From Ignavibacteriota bacterium (GTDB lineage Bacteria > Bacteroidota > Ignavibacteria > SZUA-365): DNA of 64,000 nucleotides. Shown piece after piece: positions 36,435-43,815 of the stretch. Location: NCBI GenBank assembly GCA_016218045.1, contig JACRFB010000001.1, forward strand, positions 124,001 to 188,000, written 5' to 3'. The position numbers and the translations under genes are program-made. How positions within the stretch are numbered: position 1 is the first letter of the stretch; each line of letters starts with the position of its first letter. Below the pieces are notes generated by a model. That model searched no databases and was not told the origin of the DNA. It saw only the letters and a list, made by a program, of their open reading frames with translations.

Positions 36435-36525
36435 AGCGGGAGAACATCCTTCGCGAAAGCACTGCGTATGGACCTTGGAATTGCCCTCATACGCGTTAGA
36501 TGCACCTGTATTGCTCGTACAACAG

Positions 36526-36557
36526 AAAAAGGGCGGATCGTATGATCCGCCCTTTTT
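36526..36557. terminator. Bidirectional intrinsic terminator
   Basis: A perfect inverted repeat (36526-36539 AAAAAGGGCGGATC and 36544-36557) has A-runs on the left and T-runs on the right arm, so it can end both the plus-strand DinB transcript and the minus-strand cytochrome transcript. Confidence 0.9.
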
Positions 36558-36577
36558 CGTGTCGAACCGGAGTGTGT

Positions 36578-38566
36578 TTATTTCACGAGCATCATCTTGC
36601 GCGTTGCGTTGAAGCTGCCTGCGCTCAAGCGATAGTAATAGACACCCGATGGGATTGTGCCGGCGTTCCAGGTTACACGGTAATTGCCCGCCGTATAAGT
36701 ACTGTTCGCCAGGAGTGCGATCTCTTTTCCGCTCGCATCATACACAGCAAGACGCACGGTGCCGCTCTGCGGTACGCTGAACGTGATCGTGGTTGCTGGA
36801 TTAAACGGATTCGGGTAATTCTGACCAAGTGCGTACGAAGAGGGCACGCCACCGACTTCTTCCACATCGAGCTTCTTCAGCTCTGCAATGGAGGATGTGA
36901 GCAGTTCCTTTGCGTACTTGAAGTTGTGCACGCCGAAGCTGCCGTCGTTGTTCACGAAGCCCCAATTGTAGGAGCAATCCTTCTGGAGCGGTGTGAGCGT
37001 TGTGTCAAGCGGACCCTTGGGATTGCCGTTCGCCTGCAGGGGCAGAAGGGCCTTCAACTCGTTAAGAAGCGTCTTGATCTCTTCCTGCTTCTCTTCGATT
37101 TCGCTCATCGTCACGCCGGATGTATGGCAGCTGACGCAACCCGTATTGTTTACGACATCGTCAGCCACATCGGGAGTGCCATTGTCGTAGACAACGCGGA
37201 AAGTGTGTCCACCGAGCTTGTTCTGGAGATCCTGGCTCGGCGGCGCAGCCATGTGGCACTGGGCGCACTTGTCTGCAATGTTCGTGTGTGCTGAGTTCGT
37301 GTACGTATAACCGGGGAACTCGCGGCCGTCCTGGCCATTCAGCATCGGACCCTGATGCGAACCATGCAGACCGCGGCTACTGACGCGCACGGAGTGGCAA
37401 TCGGCACAGATTACGTCGATGGGTTTGCGAAGTTGATGCGCGTTGGTTGCATCATGCGGATCGTGGCATGTAACGCAGCCGACTGCGGCGGCATTCGAGT
37501 ACGGAGCGTTCGTGAACGCCTTTGTGGGATCGGGACCGCCCTTGATGAACACGTCGATATAGCCATTGCTTGTATGGCAGCGGGCGCAGTCACTAGTCCA
37601 CACCGTTTTGCTGCCACGGTTGATGTACTCGGGAGCGCCGGGCTCGTTCATCGAATTGCTGTGTGCAGAAGTACCATACTCTTCAACGGAGAGGTGATGC
37701 GGCGGTGCATCGTGGCACTGGTTACACTGCTGGCTTGCATAGTTGATCGCGATCTTGTTGTCGGTCTTTACACCGTTATGTGCACTGCCAGGTCCGTGAC
37801 AGCTTTCACACTGCACGCCCGCACGCTTCGCAAGTTCGGGAGCGACCAGTTTGAGGGAATCCCAGTTACCCGCCTTCAGTGCGGTCGGGAATTTCCACGC
37901 CGATGTCTTCATCAGATGCACGAAGCCGTCGCCTTCCGCTGCGGGATCTGTAGCACCCGTTGTATGACAAGGGAGGCAGAAGGACTGGAAGTGACCGGCC
38001 GCGTCGTCGAGATTCGGCGCAAGGGCGTTCGCATGCGGAGTCGCCTTCCACGTCGTGGTGATCGCAGGGTGGCACACGCCGCATTCTGGCGGTACGGCTG
38101 ACCCAATGATGCCGCCGACACCCACATACTTCGCCACGTTCACGACAAGTGTGTCGTCATCCGTACGATCCATGTTATCGGTGCCGATCATGCGGATGCG
38201 GTACGTTCCTTCGACGTCGGGCACAAACGATACGCGCAACGTATCGATGGTCGCGAATGCGGCGTTCGAACCACCCGGTTTTTCGAACAGCTCGAAAGTT
38301 GCCGATTTCCACCACTGGGCGGGAACGTCGGGCGATGTCGCTGTTGAGGGCTTGCCAACGCAAGCCAGATACACTTTTGAACCCTTGGCAACGTTGGGCA
38401 GTCCGTTGGACGGTTTGTCGATACCAGGGATCTTTTTAGCAACCATGTTTCCTGAAACGCCAAATGCGCGACACTTCGCGATCGGTGGCGTGACGGCCGC
38501 ATTGGCTGCCAGCGTCAGGGCGGCAGCGCAAATCAGCGCCGCGACCGAAGCTTTGACAATGTGCAT
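36578..38566 (-). CDS. Nonaheme c-type cytochrome with T9SS-like C-terminal sorting domain
   Basis: The 662-residue exported protein has a signal peptide (about 1-24, ANAA), an Ig-like beta domain (about 60-145), and nine CxxCH heme motifs: CGVCH, CLPCH, CESCH, CNQCH, CARCH, CVTCH, CADCH, CAQCH and CVSCH. After a helical stretch (EEKQEEIKTLLNELKALL) comes a C-terminal domain with the T9SS type A pattern: QNYPNPFNPATTITFSVP, LAVYDASGKEIALL, GTIPSGVYYYRL and MMLVK. It should be exported, loaded with heme in the periplasm, and sent to the cell surface, where it could carry electrons outside the cell. The ATG at 38566 has GGAGG upstream. It has its own long leader region and a bidirectional terminator. 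Confidence 0.9.
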   Translation of the reverse strand: MHIVKASVAALICAAALTLAANAAVTPPIAKCRAFGVSGNMVAKKIPGIDKPSNGLPNVAKGSKVYLACVGKPSTATSPDVPAQWWKSATFELFEKPGGSNAAFATIDTLRVSFVPDVEGTYRIRMIGTDNMDRTDDDTLVVNVAKYVGVGGIIGSAVPPECGVCHPAITTTWKATPHANALAPNLDDAAGHFQSFCLPCHTTGATDPAAEGDGFVHLMKTSAWKFPTALKAGNWDSLKLVAPELAKRAGVQCESCHGPGSAHNGVKTDNKIAINYASQQCNQCHDAPPHHLSVEEYGTSAHSNSMNEPGAPEYINRGSKTVWTSDCARCHTSNGYIDVFIKGGPDPTKAFTNAPYSNAAAVGCVTCHDPHDATNAHQLRKPIDVICADCHSVRVSSRGLHGSHQGPMLNGQDGREFPGYTYTNSAHTNIADKCAQCHMAAPPSQDLQNKLGGHTFRVVYDNGTPDVADDVVNNTGCVSCHTSGVTMSEIEEKQEEIKTLLNELKALLPLQANGNPKGPLDTTLTPLQKDCSYNWGFVNNDGSFGVHNFKYAKELLTSSIAELKKLDVEEVGGVPSSYALGQNYPNPFNPATTITFSVPQSGTVRLAVYDASGKEIALLANSTYTAGNYRVTWNAGTIPSGVYYYRLSAGSFNATRKMMLVK

Positions 38567-38893
38567 AAGAGAACCTCCGATGATGGGATATGGAGAGAGG
38601 TGCAGTGGATTCGGTGTCAACCGTTCACGGTTCCACAATTAGCGTACCACATCCTCGCGTGGCCACACCCCCAATATTCGGACATTTATATTCTGGTATA
38701 TCTCTATAAAAAACAAAGGGGTATTCTTGGCGGCAGCAATGGGCGGTATGATCTGTTTCATTGATATTCCGATAATTGGGACGTATTATCTCCGTCATTT
38801 CCCAATCTCAATAATGCCCTGATGTCACGTATTATCGGCCTTCGTGGTAAAAAAAAGCCCCGCGGAGCGGGGCTGAGTTACTCAGATTTGCGG
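38567..38893. other. Intergenic region upstream of the cytochrome gene
   Basis: This AT-rich stretch holds the ilvE terminator (38848-38874) and presumably the cytochrome promoter on the minus strand. A direct repeat ACGTATTATC occurs at 38781-38790 and 38827-38836 (46 bases apart). Near 38761 the sequence TTGATATTCCGATAA partly resembles an FNR/CRP-type palindrome, but the right half deviates from consensus, so I do not call an operator. Confidence 0.45.
38848..38874 (-). terminator. Intrinsic terminator of ilvE
   Basis: Read on the minus strand, an 8-bp stem AGCCCCGC/GCGGGGCT (38856-38863, 38867-38874) is followed by eight T residues. It lies 20 bases after the ilvE stop. Confidence 0.92.
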
Positions 38894-39982
38894 TCATGCC
38901 ATGGCATGTTCGAGTTGCACGGTCACGTTCCATCCGAGTGCATCCTCTATTTCACCATACTGGATCCCTGTGATTGTATCATAGAAGTACTGAGCGATAG
39001 GCCCGATATTTCTTCCGTTTATCACCATTGAGGATCCGCGGTAAACGAGTTCGCCGACAGGAGAAATAACCGCGGCGGTTCCGGTGCCGAAGACTTCTTT
39101 CAGCCGGCCGTCTGCATGCGCGGACACAAGCTCCTCCACGGTGATGGGACGTTCAGTAACCCTCATGCCGCGCGCACGCGCGAGTGTCAGGACTGAATCG
39201 CGTGTGACACCCGCAAGAATGGATCCTTGTGAAAGCGCCGGTGTAATCAGTTCGTCGTCAACAACAAACATAATGTTCATCGCTCCCACCTCCTCAACGA
39301 TTTCACGAGATACTCCATCGAGGAAGAGAACCTGAGCAAATCCCTTTTCCTTGGCGGTTTTCCCTGCATGGAGACTCGCCGCGTAATTCGCCGCTGTTTT
39401 TGCCGTGCCAAGTCCACCGCGCACTGCACGCACGTGTTCGTCGTCTACGAGAATGCGCACCGGATTAAGTCCCTCCGCGTAGTACGAAGCAACCGGTGAA
39501 GTCACGACTATGAGTCGGTACCCCTTCGACGCTTGCACTCCGAGGAAATTATCAGACCCGAATACGACGGGACGGATGTACAATGAATGCCCGCGTTTCT
39601 CGGGAATCCAGTCTTGATCCACGCGCACAAGTTCTTCAATCGCATGAACGAGGAAGTTCTCGTCAAACGCGGGGATGCAGACTTTTTCAGCGGAGTGATT
39701 CAATCGTGCGGCGTTTTTGTGTGGCCGGAAAATATTCGCCCCACCCTGCTTCGAACGGAACGCCTTCAAACCCTCGAAGATCGACTGTCCGTAGTGGAGA
39801 GTACACATTGTCGGTTCGATTTCCATCGGACCGTACGGCACAATGCGGAAATCTCCCCATTCGCCATCTTTATAGTCCGCCACAAACATGTGGTCGGAGA
39901 AATACACGCCGAATCCAAGATTGTTCCAATCCACCGCGTCTCTTCGGCTCGCAGTGCTTCTGGTGAGTTCAATATGATCCAT
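38894..39982 (-). CDS. ilvE: Branched-chain amino acid aminotransferase
   Basis: The 362-residue class IV PLP enzyme makes or degrades Leu, Ile and Val by transamination with 2-oxoglutarate. It is the longer, eukaryote-like BCAT type: MEIEPTMCTLHYGQSIFEGL near residues 54-73, LYIRPVVFGSDNFLGV, the PLP lysine in GGLGTAKTAANYAAS, and the C-terminal EVFGTGTAAVISPVG substrate loop. It is monocistronic, with a clear terminator and an upstream gap before the OsmC gene. Confidence 0.95.
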   Translation of the reverse strand: MDHIELTRSTASRRDAVDWNNLGFGVYFSDHMFVADYKDGEWGDFRIVPYGPMEIEPTMCTLHYGQSIFEGLKAFRSKQGGANIFRPHKNAARLNHSAEKVCIPAFDENFLVHAIEELVRVDQDWIPEKRGHSLYIRPVVFGSDNFLGVQASKGYRLIVVTSPVASYYAEGLNPVRILVDDEHVRAVRGGLGTAKTAANYAASLHAGKTAKEKGFAQVLFLDGVSREIVEEVGAMNIMFVVDDELITPALSQGSILAGVTRDSVLTLARARGMRVTERPITVEELVSAHADGRLKEVFGTGTAAVISPVGELVYRGSSMVINGRNIGPIAQYFYDTITGIQYGEIEDALGWNVTVQLEHAMA

Positions 39983-40149
39983 CTCTTTTCCTGTGATGTT
40001 CGACGGATAGGTGCGGGGTGGATTCCTGTAGGAATGCTAATATACAGCGAGGAGAAATCAAAGGGGAACCCAGGGACTCGTTTGCGGAGAAGCATTATCC
40101 CCATTAGAAGATCGGCCACACGCACGCACCGAGGTGCCGCCGGCTTTAT

Positions 40150-40180
40150 AAAAAAACCACGCGGCATATAGCCGCGTGGT
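40150..40180 (-). terminator. Intrinsic terminator of OsmC-family gene
   Basis: On the minus strand a perfect 10-bp stem ACCACGCGGC/GCCGCGTGGT (40156-40165 and 40171-40180) with an ATATA loop is followed by a run of T residues. It lies 29 bases after the stop of the OsmC gene at 40209. Confidence 0.93.
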
Positions 40181-40208
40181 AGTGAAAGGATCTTGCTGTC
40201 CGAAACAG

Positions 40209-40631
40209 CTAGGCGTGCGTCGGTGCAGCGACGACTGTGCTGATCTCGAATTCGGGCGGGTCCTGCATGTGCTTCTTTACGGCGCAAAGTGATGCGGCAT
40301 TCACAAGAGCGTCGCGATATTTTTCCGGAAAGTCAGGGGGCACCGATATTTCGATGTCAATCCGTCCTATCATCCGCTTGAGCGGATCGAAGTGCATCCG
40401 TTGCGTGAGCTCAATGCCCTCGGTCGAAAGTCCGCGTTGCTGGCAGAAGCCGAGCACGTAGATTCCCGCACATGTTCCCAGGGAGGCGAGGAATGTATCA
40501 AATGGTGTCGGAGCCGATCCGTCCCCACCGCCGGCCATCGGCTGATCCGTTGAGATCTCAAAACCGTTATACAAAGCGTGAACCTTTTTGTTGCCTGGAA
40601 AAACGATTTTCATGTCCATGAGAAACTTCAT
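40209..40631 (-). CDS. OsmC/Ohr-family protein
   Basis: The 140-residue protein has the OsmC fold: DMKIVFPGNKKVHALYNGFE, then GDGSAPTPFDTFLASLGTCAG with the peroxidatic-type Cys, and a second conserved Cys in ASLCAVKKH. OsmC proteins reduce organic hydroperoxides using thiols. Three in-frame ATGs (40631, 40619, 40613) are possible; I chose the first, but the shorter forms fit many homologues. A second OsmC-family gene is at 43318. It is divergent from the esterase gene. Confidence 0.85.
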   Translation of the reverse strand: MKFLMDMKIVFPGNKKVHALYNGFEISTDQPMAGGGDGSAPTPFDTFLASLGTCAGIYVLGFCQQRGLSTEGIELTQRMHFDPLKRMIGRIDIEISVPPDFPEKYRDALVNAASLCAVKKHMQDPPEFEISTVVAAPTHA

Positions 40632-40841
40632 CTTTGTGTGGATTGTGACTGAACTATCACTGTCATAACAATGTGATGATCGAATTGCGAATGCGGATTC
40701 ACACACATCGGCCCGCTGATCATGAGGAGCGACGCTCTCATGTCGGCGCATCGTATATTGCATTTTTTTTAGCGGTATAGAACACTGCTATCCGTGACGG
40801 CGCCGCACGCATCACGACATTTACCTCTGACGGACGCGACA

Positions 40842-41525
40842 ATGGAGCTGCTCGAATACACAGTTTTTCCCGAGATGGTGGATCGTATTGAATTTGCCAT
40901 GATAGGCCTGCATGGACGAGATGCGGACAAACATGCCTTCTTCCCGTTTGTGCGCCAGATGGGATTTCTCCACACTCAGTGGACGCTACCCTCCGCACCC
41001 TTCTCGCACGAAAATGCTCCTGGAATCAGACGGTGGTTCGACAAGGAGACGGAGAACCTCGAGCAGATGGAATCCAGCCGTTCGCACATTTCGCAGATCA
41101 TCGAATCCCGGCTCAAGGATGGAGTTGCGGCGGAGAATATTTTCCTCGTCGGGTTCTCCCAAGGTGCTGTAATGGCATTGCACACCGCGTTACGTTACCC
41201 TCAGCGCTTGGGAGGTGTCGTCGCACTTTCCGGGTATCTCGCCCTGCCTCTCAATCTTCAGAAGGAAGCCCACCCAGCCAACCGGCGGATTCCTGTATTC
41301 ATCGCACACGGCACTCGCGATGAAACTCTTCCCGTTGAGCACAGCAGGATTGCGACCTCGGTGTTGCGCGAGATGGGTTACTCTGTCGACTTCTTTGAAT
41401 CTGACACAGGACATCGAATCAGCAGTGAAACCGTGAAGAAGATTCGCGCATTTTTGCATCGCCATATGTACGGTGTTTCGATTGACGACCAAAGGGCAGC
41501 AGACGCCCACATCGCACCATTCTAG
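40842..41525 (+). CDS. Phospholipase/carboxylesterase-family alpha/beta hydrolase
   Basis: The 227-residue protein matches the small carboxylesterase/lysophospholipase family (EstB/YpfH type): IGLHGRDADKHAFFPFVRQ with the oxyanion-hole HG, the nucleophile in LVGFSQGAVMALH, the Asp in IAHGTRDETLPVEH and the His in SDTGHRISSETVK. It should hydrolyse short acyl esters in the cytoplasm. A GTG at 40794 would extend it by 16 residues; I favour the ATG at 40842 because it matches the family length. It is divergent from the OsmC gene. Confidence 0.85.
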   Translation: MELLEYTVFPEMVDRIEFAMIGLHGRDADKHAFFPFVRQMGFLHTQWTLPSAPFSHENAPGIRRWFDKETENLEQMESSRSHISQIIESRLKDGVAAENIFLVGFSQGAVMALHTALRYPQRLGGVVALSGYLALPLNLQKEAHPANRRIPVFIAHGTRDETLPVEHSRIATSVLREMGYSVDFFESDTGHRISSETVKKIRAFLHRHMYGVSIDDQRAADAHIAPF

Positions 41526-41679
41526 ATCTTGTTGCAAAGTCCGAAAAATAGGATCACTGCTGACTCAAGCCATCATGACATCGTATGAAAGCTCCCTACT
41601 GCAGGCATGTATGATTGCCTTGTGGATTGGCTTTACTCCGCATATATTTCAAACGTGACTTTGCCTAGGTCTTAAGACG

Positions 41680-42369
41680 ATGCGCGCAATGCGAAACTTT
41701 CTCTTGGTGATTGCTCCTCTCATTTTCATCGGGCCCATTACGTCGGCTCAAGATGACGGTCGCATTGTGTTCAAGGATCCAAAAAGTCCAGAAAACGAAG
41801 TGCTGACCGACGAGGAGCTGAGCCCGAAGACTCACGCGTGGGGACTCGACTTGATGATCGGAAACGACGGCTTCGGACTCGGAATGTTTTACCATCATCT
41901 CCTCAATGACGTTGTCACCGCCTTCGCCACGTGTAGTTTTTCGGAGGCTCGCGATGTGCGACAAATTGATTTTGTAAATTATTGGACGGGTGCTCAGTGG
42001 TCTCCGAATAAGGTAAATCGGGTCTTCCGGGTCCCCCTCTTCGTTGGCGTGCAATACAGGCTCTTTGCTGAAGATATCACGGACAATTTCCGCCCATACG
42101 TTCAGGCCGGGGCTGGGCCTGTGATGCTCTACATCACACCCGCGGAAAAGGAATTTTTTTCGAGCCTCACCGATGGCTTTACCAAGTACACCTACGGCGG
42201 CTTTGTTGGCGCGGGTGCACAATTCGGCTTTGACAGGTCGAGCGTCTTCGGATTAAACCTTCGCTACATGATCATTCCTACTCCCAAAGGCATCCAGAGC
42301 GTCCAGGAAGGAGTTCTTGCCAACGCGAATGGGTTCTTCATAGCCATTAATCTGGGGATATCGTTTTAG
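41680..42369 (+). CDS. Putative outer membrane beta-barrel protein
   Basis: The 229-residue protein has a signal peptide (cut about residue 23, ITSAQ), an acidic linker, and about ten short amphipathic strands, ending in an aromatic residue (NLGISF), typical of porin-like barrels. A conserved G-A-G-A/Q pattern (YVQAGAGPVMLY, GFVGAGAQFGFD) fits the OmpW/OMP_b-brl style. I recognise no specific family. A second ATG at 41689 is possible. It ends at a strong terminator. Confidence 0.75.
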   Translation: MRAMRNFLLVIAPLIFIGPITSAQDDGRIVFKDPKSPENEVLTDEELSPKTHAWGLDLMIGNDGFGLGMFYHHLLNDVVTAFATCSFSEARDVRQIDFVNYWTGAQWSPNKVNRVFRVPLFVGVQYRLFAEDITDNFRPYVQAGAGPVMLYITPAEKEFFSSLTDGFTKYTYGGFVGAGAQFGFDRSSVFGLNLRYMIIPTPKGIQSVQEGVLANANGFFIAINLGISF

Positions 42370-42393
42370 CGACTCGCTCTTCCCATAGTTGAC

Positions 42394-42421
42394 AAAAACC
42401 CGCCGATATGCGGGTTTTTTT
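42394..42421 (+). terminator. Intrinsic terminator after beta-barrel gene
   Basis: The stem AAAAACCCGC (42394-42403) pairs with GCGGGTTTTT (42410-42419) across a CGATAT loop and continues into a T tract. It lies about 25 bases after the stop codon. Confidence 0.92.
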
Positions 42422-42572
42422 GTCGCGATTTCGTGTTGATGGCGTCCCACACTGATACCCACAGAGTGCGGAAAAGTGCCGGAGTACGGATTTCCAAACG
42501 CATCGAATGATTCGTTGCCCTCGGCACTATTCTTGCACTGTTATTGAGAAAGAGAACTTTGCGCCTCAGATA

Positions 42573-42926
42573 ATGCAATCGGTGCTGATAATCGCGGAAA
42601 TCACAACGGGAAAACTCGTGCAGAAGTATCTTCTCCACGAGTATTCCACCGTTGTTCTCCACCACGACAGCAGTGTAGAGTCACTGCCTGATGGTCATTT
42701 TGATACTATCATCCTCGATGCGTCTCGTTGTCCGGAAAATATTCCTGGTGCACTCCGCGAGCTTGCAGTTCGCACGGCCTGCTCCCGCATTATTCTGCTC
42801 CGGTCGATGGAAGCTGCTGACGGAGAATCTTTATCGCTATCCGAGCATCCTACAGTGGAAATATCTTGGACCAGCAAACCCATCAAATTGGCTGAATTGG
42901 CCGAACTGCTTCGGGCACGGGCATAA
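42573..42926 (+). CDS. Small receiver-like (pseudo-receiver) protein
   Basis: The 117-residue protein has the alternating pattern of a CheY-like receiver: beta1 SVLIIAEIT, beta3 FDTIILDASR with Asp49 at the phosphoacceptor position, beta4 RIILLRS with Ser78, and beta5 with Lys102 in WTSKPIKLAEL. The N-terminal acidic pair that binds Mg2+ is missing (IIAE in place of DD), so normal phosphorylation is doubtful. It has no output domain. An earlier in-frame ATG at 42507 would add 22 residues that do not look receiver-like. It stands upstream of the structured RNA. Confidence 0.6.
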   Translation: MQSVLIIAEITTGKLVQKYLLHEYSTVVLHHDSSVESLPDGHFDTIILDASRCPENIPGALRELAVRTACSRIILLRSMEAADGESLSLSEHPTVEISWTSKPIKLAELAELLRARA

Positions 42927-43000
42927 TGTCCACGAAAACGGCGAAAAATCAATCAAATTTAGCTAAACACATGTCATAGTGAGAAAAGTTTCCGAAGAGC

Positions 43001-43032
43001 TTGACTTTCGTACACAAGAAAACATATTTTTA
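43001..43032 (+). promoter_or_regulatory. Promoter of candidate structured RNA
   Basis: TTGACT (43001-43006) and TATTTT (43025-43030) are separated by 18 bases. Read as a Bacteroidota promoter, TATTTTTA (43025-43032) matches seven of eight positions of TAnnTTTG with a TTG at the minus-33 region. Transcription should begin near 43038. Confidence 0.5.
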
Positions 43033-43037
43033 CGCAA

Positions 43038-43255
43038 TGCTTTACCTTCGCCCTCCTCTCACATATCATATACCTACCTGCGTTGACACAGGGGGTCGTT
43101 ACGTTTCTCGCATGTTCGGCCTTGTCCGGACAACGTCCTCGCGAATCCCTTCTACTCCGTACCCCCCACGGTGTAGTTACAACTAGGTCACATCTATTTG
43201 AGGATTCAACCTCACGCCGCCGCAAGTACACCCCCCTTGCGGCGGTCCTTTTTTT
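43038..43255 (+). ncRNA. Candidate structured non-coding RNA, 6S-like rod
   Basis: The transcript has nested pairings along its length: TCCTC 43054-43058 with GAGGA 43200-43204; ACCTA 43072-43076 with TAGGT 43184-43188; GTTG 43082-43085 with CAAC 43180-43183; ACAC 43086-43089 with GTGT 43171-43174; GGGGGT 43091-43096 with ACCCCC 43161-43166; ACG 43101-43103 with CGT 43158-43160; and an apical hairpin GTTCGG 43114-43119 with CCGGAC 43126-43131. The result is one long imperfect hairpin with an internal bubble, as in 6S RNA (which binds RNA polymerase to regulate transcription in stationary phase). It has a promoter and terminator of its own and no open reading frame that resembles a gene. The 6S identity is inference from shape only. 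Confidence 0.55.
43217..43255 (+). terminator. Intrinsic terminator of the structured RNA
   Basis: The perfect 10-bp stem CCGCCGCAAG (43217-43226) and CTTGCGGCGG (43236-43245) with a C-rich loop is followed by TCC and seven T residues. The opposite strand lacks a T tract, so it does not serve the convergent OsmC gene. Confidence 0.9.
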
Positions 43256-43317
43256 ATCCAGAGATAAAAGACACGGACGTCCGTTTCACCCAGTATGGCA
43301 CGCAGGAAAATCGAAGG

Positions 43318-43752
43318 TTATTCGGCTTCGGAGATGGTGTATGAATGTGTGATGTCCATTGCCTTTCGGTACATCGCTGTAACGCCACAGTATTTGTCGA
43401 GTGAGAGATTGATTGCTCGTTCCAGATCCTGCGCCTGCAATCCGGTGCCAAAGAACCGATACTCGATGTGCATTGAGGTGAATACTTTCGGATGCTCCTC
43501 AGTCTCTTCTGCGCTGATCGCCAATTCGAATCTGTCGAGAGGCACTCTTTTTTTAGCGAGAATTGAGGCGACGTCGCTACCCGTACACCCCGCCAAAGCC
43601 AGCAACATCAGCTCCTTAGGCCTGATCCCTGCATCAGCCCCTCCAAATGCAACCGGACCGTCCATCGTAAGCCAATGCTTGGAGTCCGTGCGTCCACTGA
43701 ACGTGATTCCGTTCTTAGAGATCTGTGTTACGAATGCGGTTTTCGTTGCCAT
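43318..43752 (-). CDS. OsmC-family protein (second copy)
   Basis: The 144-residue protein has the OsmC fold with HWLTMDGPVAFGGADAGIRP, ELMLLALAGCTGSDVASILAKK containing the first conserved Cys, and the second Cys in LSLDKYCGVTAMY. It should detoxify organic peroxides or act as a thiol-dependent reductase. It is only distantly similar to the OsmC protein at 40209. It lies 63 bases upstream of the regulator gene end, in the same direction as the two-component pair, but probably as a separate unit. Confidence 0.9.
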   Translation of the reverse strand: MATKTAFVTQISKNGITFSGRTDSKHWLTMDGPVAFGGADAGIRPKELMLLALAGCTGSDVASILAKKRVPLDRFELAISAEETEEHPKVFTSMHIEYRFFGTGLQAQDLERAINLSLDKYCGVTAMYRKAMDITHSYTISEAE

Positions 43753-43815
43753 ATCGTGGTCCGTAATATGAAGGTTCTTCGTGTGTGATGCTCGCCGGCC
43801 ACGAAAGGTTCACCT

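Larger units (their letters stand above)
42927..43317. other. Gene-free region holding a structured RNA
   Basis: No convincing protein gene lies here. The plus strand carries a promoter (43001-43032), a long rod-like RNA fold (43054-43204) and an intrinsic terminator (43217-43255), annotated separately. The final 60 bases before the OsmC stop hold nothing I can identify. Confidence 0.6.

Noticed and set aside
36500-37294. Plus-strand open frame opposite the cytochrome gene
   Set aside because: Shadow of the Cys/His-rich cytochrome; no signal or domain pattern of its own.
38761-38775. FNR-box candidate TTGATATTCCGATAA
   Set aside because: Only the left half matches TTGATnnnnATCAA; the right half differs, so no operator is called.
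43001-43186. 61-codon frame inside the structured RNA region
   Set aside because: The start overlaps the promoter itself, composition is not protein-like, and the RNA pairing pattern explains the sequence better.
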